Notes: generated by a model not told the origin, from the letters alone. 64,000 nucleotides of DNA from Alcaligenaceae bacterium (GCA_030538235.1 JAUNUJ010000009.1:30224-94223), one strand, 5' to 3'; counted from the first letter of the stretch, positions 53,954 to 63,600 are shown. Program-made: numbers and translations.

Positions 53954-54892
53954 TTAAATTCTTTTTTGATGACTGCTCTGGTGGGATTGCCTATATTGTT
54001 TAAAGGAGCTGATGCAAAAAACAATCACCCCTAACCACACTAAGAGATAGCCAAAAAAGCGGGTCAGATCAAAGGCCTCATTCATTATGAATAAGCCGAT
54101 TAAAAATTGAATTGTAGGCGATATGTATTGCAAAATACTGATTGTGCCCAAACTGCTTCTTTTAACCGCTGCTGCAAAAAGCAACAGAGGCAATCCGGTC
54201 ACAACACCAGTACTGATTAAAATACTTAATTGCAGTGCAGATAAATCGCTAAACACCAGTTCATTGTGATTTTGTAGCCAAAATAAATATAACAAAGCAA
54301 AGGGCAACATCAAGAAGGTTTCCAGAGCAAAGCCTGGTACCACCGGCAAACTCGCTTTTTTCCTGAACAGACTATAAATGCCCCACGTACTACTGAGAAT
54401 CAAGGCAATCCAAGGAATATCGCCACTTAAGATACTAAGCCATAAGACGCCCAAAGCAGCCAAAACAACCGCTAATAATTGACTGCTATTGATGCGTTCG
54501 TCGATAAACACCCGAGCCAAAAAAATGCTGATTAAGGGCGACATAAAATAGCCCAGACTGGTATCCAGTACTCGGTTAATCGAGATGCCGTAGATATAGG
54601 TTAACCAGTTAAATGACAAAATAAGTGACGACACAAAGAAAAGCAACAAGACCTTAGGTTGTGCGATTGCTGTGATAAAAATTTTATGCTGGCGAAAAGC
54701 CAACAATAAAATCAAGGCAAAGACAGAAGACCAGACGATGCGTTGGGCTAGTATCTGGTCAGGACTCAGGCCAAATGCGCCGATGATATGCCAGTAGAGG
54801 GGGAATAATCCCCAGAAAATATAGCAACTAAGTGCAAGAGCGATCCCTAGTTGAGTCTCCGAAATGAGGGAGCTACTCGCTTTACGATTCAT
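53954..54892 (-). CDS. rarD: RarD-type EamA permease (copy 1)
   Basis: 312 aa, ten transmembrane helices, with the same landmarks as the copy at 52403: IALALSCYIFWGLFPLYWHI, ILAQRIVWSSV, NWLTYIYGISINRVLDTSLGYFMSPLISI and LQYISPTIQFLIGLFIMNEAFD. The similarity over the full length points to an old gene duplication. It sits 16 bp after the cardiolipin synthase gene on the same strand. Confidence 0.88.
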   Translation of the reverse strand: MNRKASSSLISETQLGIALALSCYIFWGLFPLYWHIIGAFGLSPDQILAQRIVWSSVFALILLLAFRQHKIFITAIAQPKVLLLFFVSSLILSFNWLTYIYGISINRVLDTSLGYFMSPLISIFLARVFIDERINSSQLLAVVLAALGVLWLSILSGDIPWIALILSSTWGIYSLFRKKASLPVVPGFALETFLMLPFALLYLFWLQNHNELVFSDLSALQLSILISTGVVTGLPLLLFAAAVKRSSLGTISILQYISPTIQFLIGLFIMNEAFDLTRFFGYLLVWLGVIVFCISSFKQYRQSHQSSHQKRI

Positions 54893-54908
54893 TTTGTTAA
54901 GACTTGAT

Positions 54909-56387
54909 TTATAAGATGGGTGAAAGTAAACGTGCTGAGGCCTGAATTAAACGCTCGCGCAGAGGTAGCTTGATGATTTCTACCAATTCTGATTGCTCCA
55001 GACTTTGATAAAACTCATCGCTCAGGCTTTTGTTGATTTTTTCACCATAGCTGACCACAGATAGTTCAAAGTTTAAGTAAAAGCTACGATAATCAAAGTT
55101 GGTGCTGCCAATAAAACTGATATCATCGTCAATAATCAGCGTTTTAGTGTGTAGCATTCTGGGCATATAAGTATACAGCTTAATACCACTGTTAATCAGA
55201 TCGTCATACCAAGATTGTGCGGCTTTGCCAACAATATAAGTATCGGTTTTTTTGGGTACTAAGACCTTAACATCCACCCCTCGTAGGGCAGCTGAGGTTA
55301 GTGCAAATAGAGCAGATTGATCCGGCACCAGATAGGGTGTAGTTAAATAAAGTCGGTGCTGGGCTTGGTGCATGGCTTCAACCATCACACGTAAGATCGG
55401 CGCCAGTTCATTGTCCGGTCCGGAGGGGATGAGTTGCATGGAGAGTGGCGGCACCTTAATCTCATCGCTAATAATTTGCACTTGTTGATTGCGTTCTTGC
55501 ATGCGAATATCGCTTTTTTCTTTGATAAAGTGCAAAAGTTCTTCATCACCGCGGTTGGAATAATACCAATCTTCGACAAAAACAGTTTCGAACCAGTCAA
55601 CAATAGGCCCCTCAAAGCGCATATGTACATCATGGTAAGCGCTAGGATTGATGCGCAAATCCTGCATATCAGTGATATTCACCCCACCGGTAAAGGCAAT
55701 TTTGCCATCACAGACGATGATTTTTCGGTGATTTCTAAAGTTAATCAGTGAGGATGAGCTACCTATGGAAAGTCGATGGAAGTAACTCAAGTGGCCACCG
55801 CTCTCTTCAAAGCCTTTCATAAAGTGACGTCGCAGGCGCAAGGAACCCATGCCATCAACCAGTAGAAAAACTCGTAGCCCCTCTTTGAGTTTTTTAATCA
55901 ACAAGTCGCGTAGGGCGGTACCGATTTTATCAGGAGCATAAATGTAGTATTCGAGGAGGATGTAGTCTTTTGCCTCTTCAATTGCTTTGAAAATAGCGTT
56001 GTAAGTCGCTTCGCCGCCGGAGTAGATTTCATAATCAGTGGTGTAAGTCGGCGGCATATTCGTGGTTTGACGAATAAGATTGACGATGGGGGCGAATTTA
56101 TCGTCCAGAGCTGTGATGTCGAGTTTATTTTCCCAGATTTTTTGCTGACGATGAACGAATAAGCGCTTTTGGGCGCGACTCATTTTTTGCTTTTCAATTT
56201 TTCGAGGACCGAAAAAATGATAAATCACCAAACCGATAAAAGGTAATAAGCTCAGCGATAAAATCCAAGCGATGGAGGAAATAGGATTACGTCTTTGTAA
56301 AAGAATGGTACCTACCAACAGCACAAAATACGTTACCCAAAACACAAATAATACGCTGCGCCAGTGTTCAATAAGCCATTCGATCAT
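54909..56387 (-). CDS. clsA: Cardiolipin synthase (ClsA-like)
   Basis: 492 aa. Two N-terminal membrane helices (SVLFVFWVTYFVLLVGTILL and SSIAWILSLSLLPFIGLVIYHFF) are followed by two phospholipase-D HKD motifs: HRKIIVCDGKIAFTGG near residue 217 and HTKTLIIDDDISFIGSTN near 411. It condenses two phosphatidylglycerols into cardiolipin. It heads a minus-strand run with rarD, Nudix and rarD genes. Confidence 0.95.
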   Translation of the reverse strand: MIEWLIEHWRSVLFVFWVTYFVLLVGTILLQRRNPISSIAWILSLSLLPFIGLVIYHFFGPRKIEKQKMSRAQKRLFVHRQQKIWENKLDITALDDKFAPIVNLIRQTTNMPPTYTTDYEIYSGGEATYNAIFKAIEEAKDYILLEYYIYAPDKIGTALRDLLIKKLKEGLRVFLLVDGMGSLRLRRHFMKGFEESGGHLSYFHRLSIGSSSSLINFRNHRKIIVCDGKIAFTGGVNITDMQDLRINPSAYHDVHMRFEGPIVDWFETVFVEDWYYSNRGDEELLHFIKEKSDIRMQERNQQVQIISDEIKVPPLSMQLIPSGPDNELAPILRVMVEAMHQAQHRLYLTTPYLVPDQSALFALTSAALRGVDVKVLVPKKTDTYIVGKAAQSWYDDLINSGIKLYTYMPRMLHTKTLIIDDDISFIGSTNFDYRSFYLNFELSVVSYGEKINKSLSDEFYQSLEQSELVEIIKLPLRERLIQASARLLSPIL

Positions 56388-56494
56388 AAACCCACTTGAA
56401 AAGAGAAGTTAACGCTTTACTTATGATAAGACATTTATTAGAGCATATCTGAAATTGCCAAGAAACAAAAGAATAGTCTTAGTGACAACAGGGT

Positions 56495-56527
56495 AAAAAT
56501 GCCCAAGACACAACACCTTGGGCATTT
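56495..56527 (-). terminator. Rho-independent terminator of the glutathionyl-hydroquinone reductase gene
   Basis: On the minus strand ATGCCCAAG and CTTGGGCAT form a perfect stem with a 9-nt loop, followed by five T residues (56495-56499). Confidence 0.88.
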
Positions 56528-56557
56528 CATCAAATTGACATAATGTCGTGCTTACTT

Positions 56558-57508
56558 TTAGTAAAGCACATCCGGCCCAACGGGTACGACGCCACTAGGG
56601 TTGATTTGTTCATGACTGCCGTAGTAATGATGCTTGATATGATGAATATCGACAGTCGCCGCAATTTTAGGGTTACTCATCATACGAGCCACGAAGCGAT
56701 GTAAATTAGGGTAGTCTTGAATGCGTTTTTTGTTGCACTTAAAGTGTCCGTAATACACCGAGTCAAATCGAATTAAGGTGGTAAAGAGACGAATATCGGC
56801 TTCGGTCAATTGGTTGCCGATTAAATAATCCACCTCGCCAAGCTCGTTTTCTAAGAAGTCCAAGGTGTCGAAAAGCGGTGTGTAGGCCTCTTCGTAAGCA
56901 GTTTGCGTGGTCGCAAAGCCGCATTTATACACCCCGTTATTGAGGGTGTCATAAATACGCTCATTAATCTCATCGATTTCGCCACGCAGCGGTAGTGGAT
57001 AAAAGTTTCCGGGTAAGGCACCTAATTCATCAAAGGCGTCATTAAAAATGCGGATGATTTCGGAGGATTCGTTATTAACGATTTTCCGTTCTTTTTTGTC
57101 AAAGAGTACCGGCACAGTCACTTTGCCGGTCATATCAGGTTTGGCCAGACTGTAAATCTGATGTAAATACTCCGCATTGATAACGGGGTCAGCTATGACA
57201 CCTTGAGCAGGTTCAAAATTCCAGCTCTGAGCACCCATATGCCAGTGCACAACAGAGACGCTGATCATATCCTCTAAGCCCTTTAAGGCTCTGACGATCA
57301 GAGTCCTATGGGCCCAAGGACAGGCGAGACCGACGTAAAGGTGATAACGACCTCTTTCTGCCGGATAGGCCTTTTGACCATCCGGCCCCGGACTGCCATC
57401 GGCAGTAATCCAGTCTCTAAAAGGTGAATCGGGACGAATGAACTTGCCGTCTTCCTTGTTTTTAATTAGATTATCTTCTTGCCAAACGCCATTAACGAGT
57501 ATGCCCAT
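56558..57508 (-). CDS. Glutathionyl-hydroquinone reductase (Xi-class GST)
   Basis: 316 aa. The active-site motif CPWAHRTLIVR and the C-terminal DIHHIKHHYYGSHEQINPSGVVPVGP are diagnostic for the YqjG/PcpF group, which reduces glutathionyl-hydroquinones back to hydroquinones. GRYHLYVGLACPWA gives the GST N-domain; LGEVDYLIGNQLTEADIRLFTTLIRFD the C-domain. It is a single-gene unit with a terminator. The 186 bp upstream (57509-57694) hold no gene that I can see. Confidence 0.93.
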   Translation of the reverse strand: MGILVNGVWQEDNLIKNKEDGKFIRPDSPFRDWITADGSPGPDGQKAYPAERGRYHLYVGLACPWAHRTLIVRALKGLEDMISVSVVHWHMGAQSWNFEPAQGVIADPVINAEYLHQIYSLAKPDMTGKVTVPVLFDKKERKIVNNESSEIIRIFNDAFDELGALPGNFYPLPLRGEIDEINERIYDTLNNGVYKCGFATTQTAYEEAYTPLFDTLDFLENELGEVDYLIGNQLTEADIRLFTTLIRFDSVYYGHFKCNKKRIQDYPNLHRFVARMMSNPKIAATVDIHHIKHHYYGSHEQINPSGVVPVGPDVLY

Positions 57509-57694
57509 TTACTTTCCTTAAAGAATTTCCAGTTCCCTTATTTATAACAGAATTAGCGTCAATACTGGAGAGTGAAATCCTTAATATACTATTGCGAATT
57601 TGGGAATAATAGTCTTACTTAGGACGCTATTGCGCTTAAATTTTAGGGACAATTGGTCTGGGTTGTAAAATGTAGCTGCTATCGTTGTTTACAC

Positions 57695-58696
57695 TCAAAT
57701 CTCACTATCTCTACCTTCTTGTACTGCATGGCAGGCAATCTGAATACCCTGAAAATCAAGCAGTTCCGGGATTTCGCTTTTGCATCGATCATTAGCTAAA
57801 GGGCAACGTGGGTGAAAGGTACAGCCGCTAGGTGGATTCAAGGGGTTTGGTACCTCACCGGCCACCTGCACGCGACGTTTGCCGCTACCACTCATATCGG
57901 GAATAGCGCCTAAGAGCATTTTGGTATAGGGGTGACGTGGTGTCCCAAAAAGCTCATCACGTGGCGCGATTTCGACTATTCTCCCTAGATACATCACCCC
58001 GACACGATCCGCCATATGATGAATAACTGCTAGGTTATGGGAAATAAACAAATAGCTCAATCCCAGTTCTTGTTGTAGCTTTTTCATCAGGTTGAGCACT
58101 TGAGCTTGTACTGAGACGTCGAGCGCAGAGGTCGGCTCATCACAGACAATAAACTCTGGGTTAAGTGCCAAAGCTCGCGCAATTGAAATACGCTGCCTCT
58201 GACCACCGGAGAATTGATGTGGATAGCGATTAAGGTCTGTAGCACTAAGACCTACTTGTTCTAAAAGCTCAGCGGCACGTTGTTCTTGCTCTGATTTAGA
58301 CAAATTAGTATGAGTGCGTAAGGGTTCAGCAATAATGCGGCCAACCCGCCAACGAGGATTTAAGCTGGCATAGGGGTCCTGAAAAATCATTTGCAATCGA
58401 CGACGCATTGTTTTGATTTGCTGTGAGTTCATAGTGGACAACTCTTTGCCATCAAACTTAATACTGCCTTTGCTGAGACCATATAAGCCGGTTAGCAGAC
58501 GAGCCACGGTGGATTTGCCGCAACCTGATTCACCAACTAAGGCTAAGGTTTCGCCTTTGTTTAGGGTGAAACTGACATCATCAACAGCGCGCAAAAAGAG
58601 TTTGGGTCGACGATAAATCACGCGCTCCAACCAAGGTGGTGAGACATCAAAGTAGCGTGCAATGTTTTTAACTTCAACTAATACCTGTTGCTTCAT
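57695..58696 (-). CDS. dppF: Dipeptide/oligopeptide ABC transporter ATP-binding protein (DppF-like)
   Basis: 333 aa. The start at 58696 overlaps the stop of the gene before it as ATGA and yields MKQQVLVEVKNIAR; the longer reading adds eight residues. Walker A GESGCGKST, Q-loop MIFQDPYASLNP, signature FSGGQRQRIS, Walker B FIVCDEPTSALD, and the C-terminal oligopeptide-transporter segment SGCTFHPRCPLA. Energises import together with the DppD-like partner. Confidence 0.92.
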   Translation of the reverse strand: MKQQVLVEVKNIARYFDVSPPWLERVIYRRPKLFLRAVDDVSFTLNKGETLALVGESGCGKSTVARLLTGLYGLSKGSIKFDGKELSTMNSQQIKTMRRRLQMIFQDPYASLNPRWRVGRIIAEPLRTHTNLSKSEQEQRAAELLEQVGLSATDLNRYPHQFSGGQRQRISIARALALNPEFIVCDEPTSALDVSVQAQVLNLMKKLQQELGLSYLFISHNLAVIHHMADRVGVMYLGRIVEIAPRDELFGTPRHPYTKMLLGAIPDMSGSGKRRVQVAGEVPNPLNPPSGCTFHPRCPLANDRCKSEIPELLDFQGIQIACHAVQEGRDSEI

Positions 58697-59664
58697 GCCT
58701 TGATCTCCTCGTGTAACCAACAGGCGACCTGACGGCCCTTGAAAGGCATTAAATCAGGGCGTTCGACTAGACACTTAGCAAAGACGTCACGGCATCGCGG
58801 ATTAAAGGCACAGCCCTTGGGAATAGCATTTAAGCGTGGCATGCTGCCGGGAATTTGTTCTAGCTCATGGATATCCGGATCCAGGGTCGGAATAGAGCGC
58901 ATTAAACCATTAGTGTAAGGGTGCAAAGCCTCTTGAATCACTTGTTGTACCGGTCCAATCTCGATAATACGACCAGCATACATGACCGCAACACGATCAG
59001 CAGTTTCGGCAATCACGCCCATATCATGGGTAATTAACATAACCGCAGTGCCATTTTCTTTGCAGAGTTTTTTGAGCAAATCAATAATCTGCGCTTGAAT
59101 CGACACATCTAAGGCGGTGGTTGGTTCATCAGCAACAATTAATTTGGGATCGGCTGCCAAGGCTAGAGCAATCACCACACGCTGACGCATCCCTCCGGAG
59201 AATTGATGTGGGTAGTGATTAATACGTTCACGAGCAGCTGGTATGCCGGTTGATTCCAGTAACTCGATCGCTCGTTCTTGAGCTTGCTTATGATTCAGAT
59301 CTAGATGTGTCTGAATGGTTTGTACAATCTGCTGACCCACGGTATAGAGTGGATTAAGCGAAGTTAGCGGGTCCTGGAAAATGGCACCGATTTCGCGACC
59401 GCGGATTCTTCGCATCTCACCAGCAGCTAGATTGTCAATGCGCCTACCGTCTAAATAGATTTCACCGCCGCTAATGCGACCCGGTGCATCTAATAATCCG
59501 ATAATGGCTGAGCCGGTGAGGGATTTACCCGCGCCTGATTCGCCGACGATACCGAGAACTTCACCACGGTTGATACCGAAGGATACCTCATCCAGTGCCC
59601 GTAAGGTACCTCGACGCGTAGGAAATTCGACTTGTAGATTTTTTACTTCTAATAATGCGCTCAT
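58693..59664 (-). CDS. dppD: Dipeptide/oligopeptide ABC transporter ATP-binding protein (DppD-like)
   Basis: 323 aa. Walker A GESGAGKSL, IFQDPLTSLNP, signature FSGGMRQRVV, Walker B LIVADEPTTALD, and the C-terminal KGCAFNPRCRDVFAKC segment. Pairs with the DppF-like ATPase, with which it shares a 4-bp start/stop overlap. It starts 11 bp after the permease gene. Confidence 0.92.
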   Translation of the reverse strand: MSALLEVKNLQVEFPTRRGTLRALDEVSFGINRGEVLGIVGESGAGKSLTGSAIIGLLDAPGRISGGEIYLDGRRIDNLAAGEMRRIRGREIGAIFQDPLTSLNPLYTVGQQIVQTIQTHLDLNHKQAQERAIELLESTGIPAARERINHYPHQFSGGMRQRVVIALALAADPKLIVADEPTTALDVSIQAQIIDLLKKLCKENGTAVMLITHDMGVIAETADRVAVMYAGRIIEIGPVQQVIQEALHPYTNGLMRSIPTLDPDIHELEQIPGSMPRLNAIPKGCAFNPRCRDVFAKCLVERPDLMPFKGRQVACWLHEEIKA

Positions 59665-59675
59665 TGTTGTAAAAC

Positions 59676-60587
59676 CTAGTTCAGTTTAGGGTTGAGCGCA
59701 TCACGCAACCAATCGCCTAATAAGTTAACCGAAAGTACTAATAGCACCAACATCACGCCGGGGAATATAGTGATCCACCACTCGCCGGAAAATAAGAAAT
59801 CGTTACCTACGCGGATAAGCGTACCTAATGATGGTGAGGTGGGTGGCACACCAACGCCTAAGAAGGAGAGAGTCGCCTCCGTGATAATAGCTGTGGCTAA
59901 ATGCACAGTAGCCAGTACCAGAACAGGTCCTAAGACATTAGGTAAGACATGAGTCAACATAATGCGAGTGCCGGATACGCCAATCACTTTGGCTGCTTGT
60001 ACGTATTCCTTGTTTTTTTCAACCATCGTAGAGCCACGTACTGTACGGGCATATTGAGGCCAACCGGCCAGTGCGATGGCACCGATTAACACAGGAAAAG
60101 AGATGCTCTCCAGCATATTTTGAGGGACTACCGCACGGGCGACTCCGTCAATTAAGAGGGCAATTAAAATGGCCGGAAACGACAGTTGCACATCGGCAAC
60201 TCGCATAATAAAAGACTCCACTCTACCACCGGCATAGCCCGCAAGCAGACCAAGCAAAATGCCGATAAACATCGCCAGAATAACAGAGGCAAAACCAATC
60301 ATTAAGGAGATGCGAGTACCGTATAGGAGCGAGGAAAAGAGGTCTCGACCTTGGCTGTCAGTACCCAGAAGATAAGTCATTTTTCCTTCGGTTTCCCAAG
60401 CCGGTGGTAACAGTGCATCAAATAAATCGATAGAAGCTAAATCGAAGGGGTTGTGTGGCGCTAACCAAGGCGCACCAAAAGCGCCGATAAATAAAATAAG
60501 GGTCACCACGGCGCCGAAAATTGCCGTTGGTGAATGGCGCCAAGACCAAGCAATATCACTATCCCAAAAGCGTTTTAGAGCATTCAT
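59676..60587 (-). CDS. dppC: Dipeptide/oligopeptide ABC transporter permease (DppC-like)
   Basis: 303 aa with about six transmembrane helices. N-terminal FGAPWLAPHNPFDL, the substrate-gate segment LLGTDSQGRDLFSSLLYGTRISL typical of DppC/OppC, and the EAA loop AAKVIGVSGTRIMLTHVLPNV. Two bases after the dppB-like stop, so translation is coupled. Confidence 0.92.
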   Translation of the reverse strand: MNALKRFWDSDIAWSWRHSPTAIFGAVVTLILFIGAFGAPWLAPHNPFDLASIDLFDALLPPAWETEGKMTYLLGTDSQGRDLFSSLLYGTRISLMIGFASVILAMFIGILLGLLAGYAGGRVESFIMRVADVQLSFPAILIALLIDGVARAVVPQNMLESISFPVLIGAIALAGWPQYARTVRGSTMVEKNKEYVQAAKVIGVSGTRIMLTHVLPNVLGPVLVLATVHLATAIITEATLSFLGVGVPPTSPSLGTLIRVGNDFLFSGEWWITIFPGVMLVLLVLSVNLLGDWLRDALNPKLN

Positions 60588-60589
60588 CT

Positions 60590-61573
60590 TTATGCTCCCG
60601 AGCGGTTGAGGTTAATGCGCAAACGCGGGTCAACCACAAAATAAAGTAAATCAACAATCAGATTGATGGTCACAAAAACCAAAGCAATCAAGCATAGATA
60701 AGCAGCCATTACCGGCACATCGGCAAATTGTACAGCTTGGATAAAGAGTAAACCCATGCCGGGCCATTGAAATACGGTCTCGGTCACAATAGCAAAGGCA
60801 ATAATGCCGCCCAGCTGTAGGCCGGTAATAGTAATCACCGGTACCATGGTGTTTTTTAAAGCGTGTCCAAAATGAATGGTGCGTTGAGTCAAGCCCCGAG
60901 CACGAGCGAATTTAATATAGTCGGTGCGTAACACCTCAAGCATTTCAGAGCGCACCAGTCGCAGGATTAGGGTTAATTGGAACAGGCATAGGGTAATCGA
61001 AGGCAGAATTAAATGTTTGATACCATCCCAACTAAATAAACCGCTACTCCACCAACCTAGTCGCACGACGTCGCCGCGACCATAGCTGGGTAGCCAGCCT
61101 AACTGCACTGAGAAAACCAGAATTAATAAAATACCGATTAAAAAGGTGGGCAAGGAAATGCCTAATAAAGAAAAGGACAAAATCGCTTGTGAAATCCAGG
61201 AATTGCGCTTTAGAGCCGTATAGACGCCAAGTGGTAAACCAATAAACAGAGCGAGCATTGCAGCGATCACTGAGAGTTCGACAGTAGCGGGGAGACGGTC
61301 CTTAATTAGCGTAGACACACTTTGCCCCTGACGTAGGGAGAGACCGAACTCACCTTGGGCAGCATGTTGTAAGAAGTTCCAAAACTGTATCGCCGCTGAT
61401 TTATCTAAACCAAGACTCTGGCGAAGCAGCTGACGGTCGAGATCGGTGGCATCTTGTCCCAGCATGATGGTGACCGGATCGCCCACATAACGAAAGAGGA
61501 TAAATGCTAATAGCGTCACTACCAGCATAACGATTATTGCCTGAAAAATTCGGCGCAAAAGAAAGACAAGCAT
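60590..61573 (-). CDS. dppB: Dipeptide/oligopeptide ABC transporter permease (DppB-like)
   Basis: 327 aa with about six transmembrane helices. The start LVFLLRRIFQAIIVMLVVTLLAFILFR and the GDPVTIMLGQDAT segment are typical of DppB/OppB; the EAA loop is FARARGLTQRTIHFGHALKNTMVP. It is separated from the binding-protein gene by 94 bp that include a strong hairpin. Confidence 0.93.
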   Translation of the reverse strand: MLVFLLRRIFQAIIVMLVVTLLAFILFRYVGDPVTIMLGQDATDLDRQLLRQSLGLDKSAAIQFWNFLQHAAQGEFGLSLRQGQSVSTLIKDRLPATVELSVIAAMLALFIGLPLGVYTALKRNSWISQAILSFSLLGISLPTFLIGILLILVFSVQLGWLPSYGRGDVVRLGWWSSGLFSWDGIKHLILPSITLCLFQLTLILRLVRSEMLEVLRTDYIKFARARGLTQRTIHFGHALKNTMVPVITITGLQLGGIIAFAIVTETVFQWPGMGLLFIQAVQFADVPVMAAYLCLIALVFVTINLIVDLLYFVVDPRLRINLNRSGA

Positions 61574-61593
61574 AAGGTATGAGTAGATGCCAA

Positions 61594-61620
61594 GTCTTGA
61601 CTGCGTATTACAGTCAAGAC
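61594..61620 (-). promoter_or_regulatory. Intercistronic hairpin between binding protein and permease genes
   Basis: GTCTTGACTG (61594-61603) and CAGTCAAGAC (61611-61620) form a perfect 10-bp stem with a 7-nt loop. No T-run follows on the minus strand. Such hairpins often stabilise the 5' part of ABC-importer mRNAs and keep binding protein in excess. Confidence 0.6.
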
Positions 61621-61667
61621 GTGCATTTATTATTGTTGATAAGAAAAACCTGCTAGCTTAGACTAAA

Positions 61668-63245
61668 TTAGTCGTTGATAACCACCCATTCGATGGTCAA
61701 GCGGTTATCGGCGCGGTGGATAACATCCACATTTTTAGCCATTGCCCAAGGAATAACTTGGTCATGAATAGGTAGGTGACCAAATTCCTCGCCATGAATT
61801 TTTAGTGCTTGATGGATAGCATCATTGCGCTTGGCTTCATCGGTTTCGGTTTTTACTGTATCAATTAATTTATCAACCTCGGCATTTTCATAATTTCCGA
61901 AGTTAAAGGAACCATCGGCACCTTCGCCTTTGCTGTGAAGTAAGCTTTGTAAGGTATAGAGTGCATCAAAGGTCGGTACACCCCAGCCGAATAAATAAGC
62001 ACTGGTGTCATAAGACTGTACTTTAGGGAAGTAAGTCGCACGTGGCATGGAGTTAAGATTTGCCTTAACACCGATACGAGCCCACATGGCAACGATGGCC
62101 TGACAGATTGCTTCGTCATTGATATAACGGTTATTAGGGCAGTCCAAGGTGAAGTTGACTTCATCTGGTTGATAACCGGCTTCGGCGATAAGTGCTTTTG
62201 CTCTATCTAAATCCGCTTTAGGGCGGACGGCTAAGTCCTCGCTCCAACCATTGACCTGTGGTGCAATCATGGTGCCGGTGGGTGCTGAAGAACCGCGCAT
62301 TACTGAACGCTTAATAGCTTCTGTATCAATGGCCAAATATAAGGCTTCACGAACGCGAACATCGGCAAAGGGGTTTTTACCCTTGAGGGTGCTGTATTTC
62401 AGTTCATCGCTCTTTTGATCGAGACCGATATAGATAGTGCGGTATTCATTGCCTTCAACGACTTTGGCTTGTCGCTTGATGCGGTCTAAGTCTTGTGCAG
62501 GAGGATCGAGAACAAAATCAATTTCGCCGGATAAAAGTGCTGCTGTGCGCGTGGCGTTTTGAGTAATCGGGGTATATACAATATGAGTGACATTACCCAC
62601 TTTATTGGCTTTATTCCACCAGTCTTCATGCTCGGTGTATTCGGTGCGAATATCTACTTCGCGTGAGCTTAACTTATAAGGGCCGGTACCCATGGCATTG
62701 CGCGCTGAATAAGTTTCCTCTTTGTTAGTAAAATCCTGAGGCTCAGTGGTGTTATTGGCTTCAGACCAAGCCTTACTCATCATGAATACGTTTGTTAATT
62801 GACGCAAGAGCACCGGGTTGGGTCCTTCAAGTTCAATTTCCAAGGTATTGGCGTCGATGGCGCGTGCGCCCTTGATGCCGTTAACATAAGCCTTAAAGTT
62901 GGAGGTTGGTGCCATGGCGCGCTGGATAGAAAATGCAGCATCTTCGGCAGTAAAATCGCTACCATCATGGAACTTCACACCTTCGCGGATTTTAAAGCGC
63001 CACACTGTGTCAGAGGGGGTTTCCCACTCAGTGGCTAGGGTAGGGGTGATCTGGAAATCTTTGTCGTAGGCAACTAAGGTCTCATAGACATAGCTACTGG
63101 CTGCGATATTTAAACCCTCGTTTTGAGCATGAGGGTCCAAGGTTAAAATATCACCCTGACTGGCCCAACGCAATGTTTTGGACTGCGCCGCTAAAGGAAC
63201 AAATAGGGCAGCGGATAAAGCCGCCACTAATAATTTCTTATGCAT
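61668..63245 (-). CDS. dppA: Periplasmic peptide-binding protein of the ABC importer (DppA-like)
   Basis: 525 aa, family 5 solute-binding protein. The start at 63245 has GGAGGAT upstream and opens a Sec signal, MHKKLLVAALSAALFVPLAAQS; an earlier frame start adds 19 residues without sense. TLRWASQGDILTLDPHAQNEG, LATEWETPSDTVWRFKIREGVKFHDGSDFTAEDAAFSI and NAMGTGPYKL are family landmarks. Ligand may be a dipeptide, glutathione or another small peptide; sequence alone does not decide. A candidate extended -10, TGGTATAAC, lies at 63317-63325 on the minus strand. Confidence 0.9.
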   Translation of the reverse strand: MHKKLLVAALSAALFVPLAAQSKTLRWASQGDILTLDPHAQNEGLNIAASSYVYETLVAYDKDFQITPTLATEWETPSDTVWRFKIREGVKFHDGSDFTAEDAAFSIQRAMAPTSNFKAYVNGIKGARAIDANTLEIELEGPNPVLLRQLTNVFMMSKAWSEANNTTEPQDFTNKEETYSARNAMGTGPYKLSSREVDIRTEYTEHEDWWNKANKVGNVTHIVYTPITQNATRTAALLSGEIDFVLDPPAQDLDRIKRQAKVVEGNEYRTIYIGLDQKSDELKYSTLKGKNPFADVRVREALYLAIDTEAIKRSVMRGSSAPTGTMIAPQVNGWSEDLAVRPKADLDRAKALIAEAGYQPDEVNFTLDCPNNRYINDEAICQAIVAMWARIGVKANLNSMPRATYFPKVQSYDTSAYLFGWGVPTFDALYTLQSLLHSKGEGADGSFNFGNYENAEVDKLIDTVKTETDEAKRNDAIHQALKIHGEEFGHLPIHDQVIPWAMAKNVDVIHRADNRLTIEWVVIND

Positions 63246-63410
63246 GAAGTTATCCTCCAATGTGTTTTTTAATATGGTTTGACAAGATAAGTGATTTGCC
63301 AAGCCTAGTACTGCTAGTTATACCACAGGAAGATAGTTTAAATATAATAAAAAAATAGAATTTTTGTATATAAGTTTATGCAGTCTTAGCGCTTAAAAGA
63401 CGTGCTTTAA

Positions 63411-63445
63411 AAAAACAAAAAGCTCTTGTAAAAAACACAAGAGCT
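63411..63445 (-). terminator. Rho-independent terminator of the tRNA-Glu/tRNA-Asp unit
   Basis: AGCTCTTGT (63421-63429) and ACAAGAGCT (63437-63445) form the stem; on the minus strand it is followed by TTTTTGTTTTTTT. Confidence 0.9.
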
Positions 63446-63509
63446 TTTGGTGTAATTGGCGGAGTGGACGGGACTCGAACCCGCGACCCCCGGCGTGACA
63501 GGCCGGTAT
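63445..63509. repeat. 65-bp direct repeat, copy 1 (tRNA-Asp 3' part and flank)
   Basis: Identical to 63936-64000. It covers the 3' part of tRNA-Asp and 12 bp beyond its CCA end, up to the terminator stem. The match reaches the window edge, so the true repeat is longer. Confidence 0.9.
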
Positions 63510-63533
63510 TCTAACCAACTGAACTACCACTCC
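63457..63533 (-). tRNA. tRNA-Asp (anticodon GTC)
   Basis: 77 nt with encoded CCA. Acceptor GGAGTGG/CCACTCC, D arm AGTTCAGTTGGTTAGAAT, anticodon stem-loop CCGGCCTGTCACGCCGG with GTC, T arm GCGGGTTCGAGTCCCGT. It is 67 bp downstream of tRNA-Glu and probably cotranscribed with it. Confidence 0.97.
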
Positions 63534-63600
63534 GCAGTGGTATATGTATTTTACCAAGCTTTTAAGCTCTATCGAACTCTATAACTAAAACTTAAAAGCT

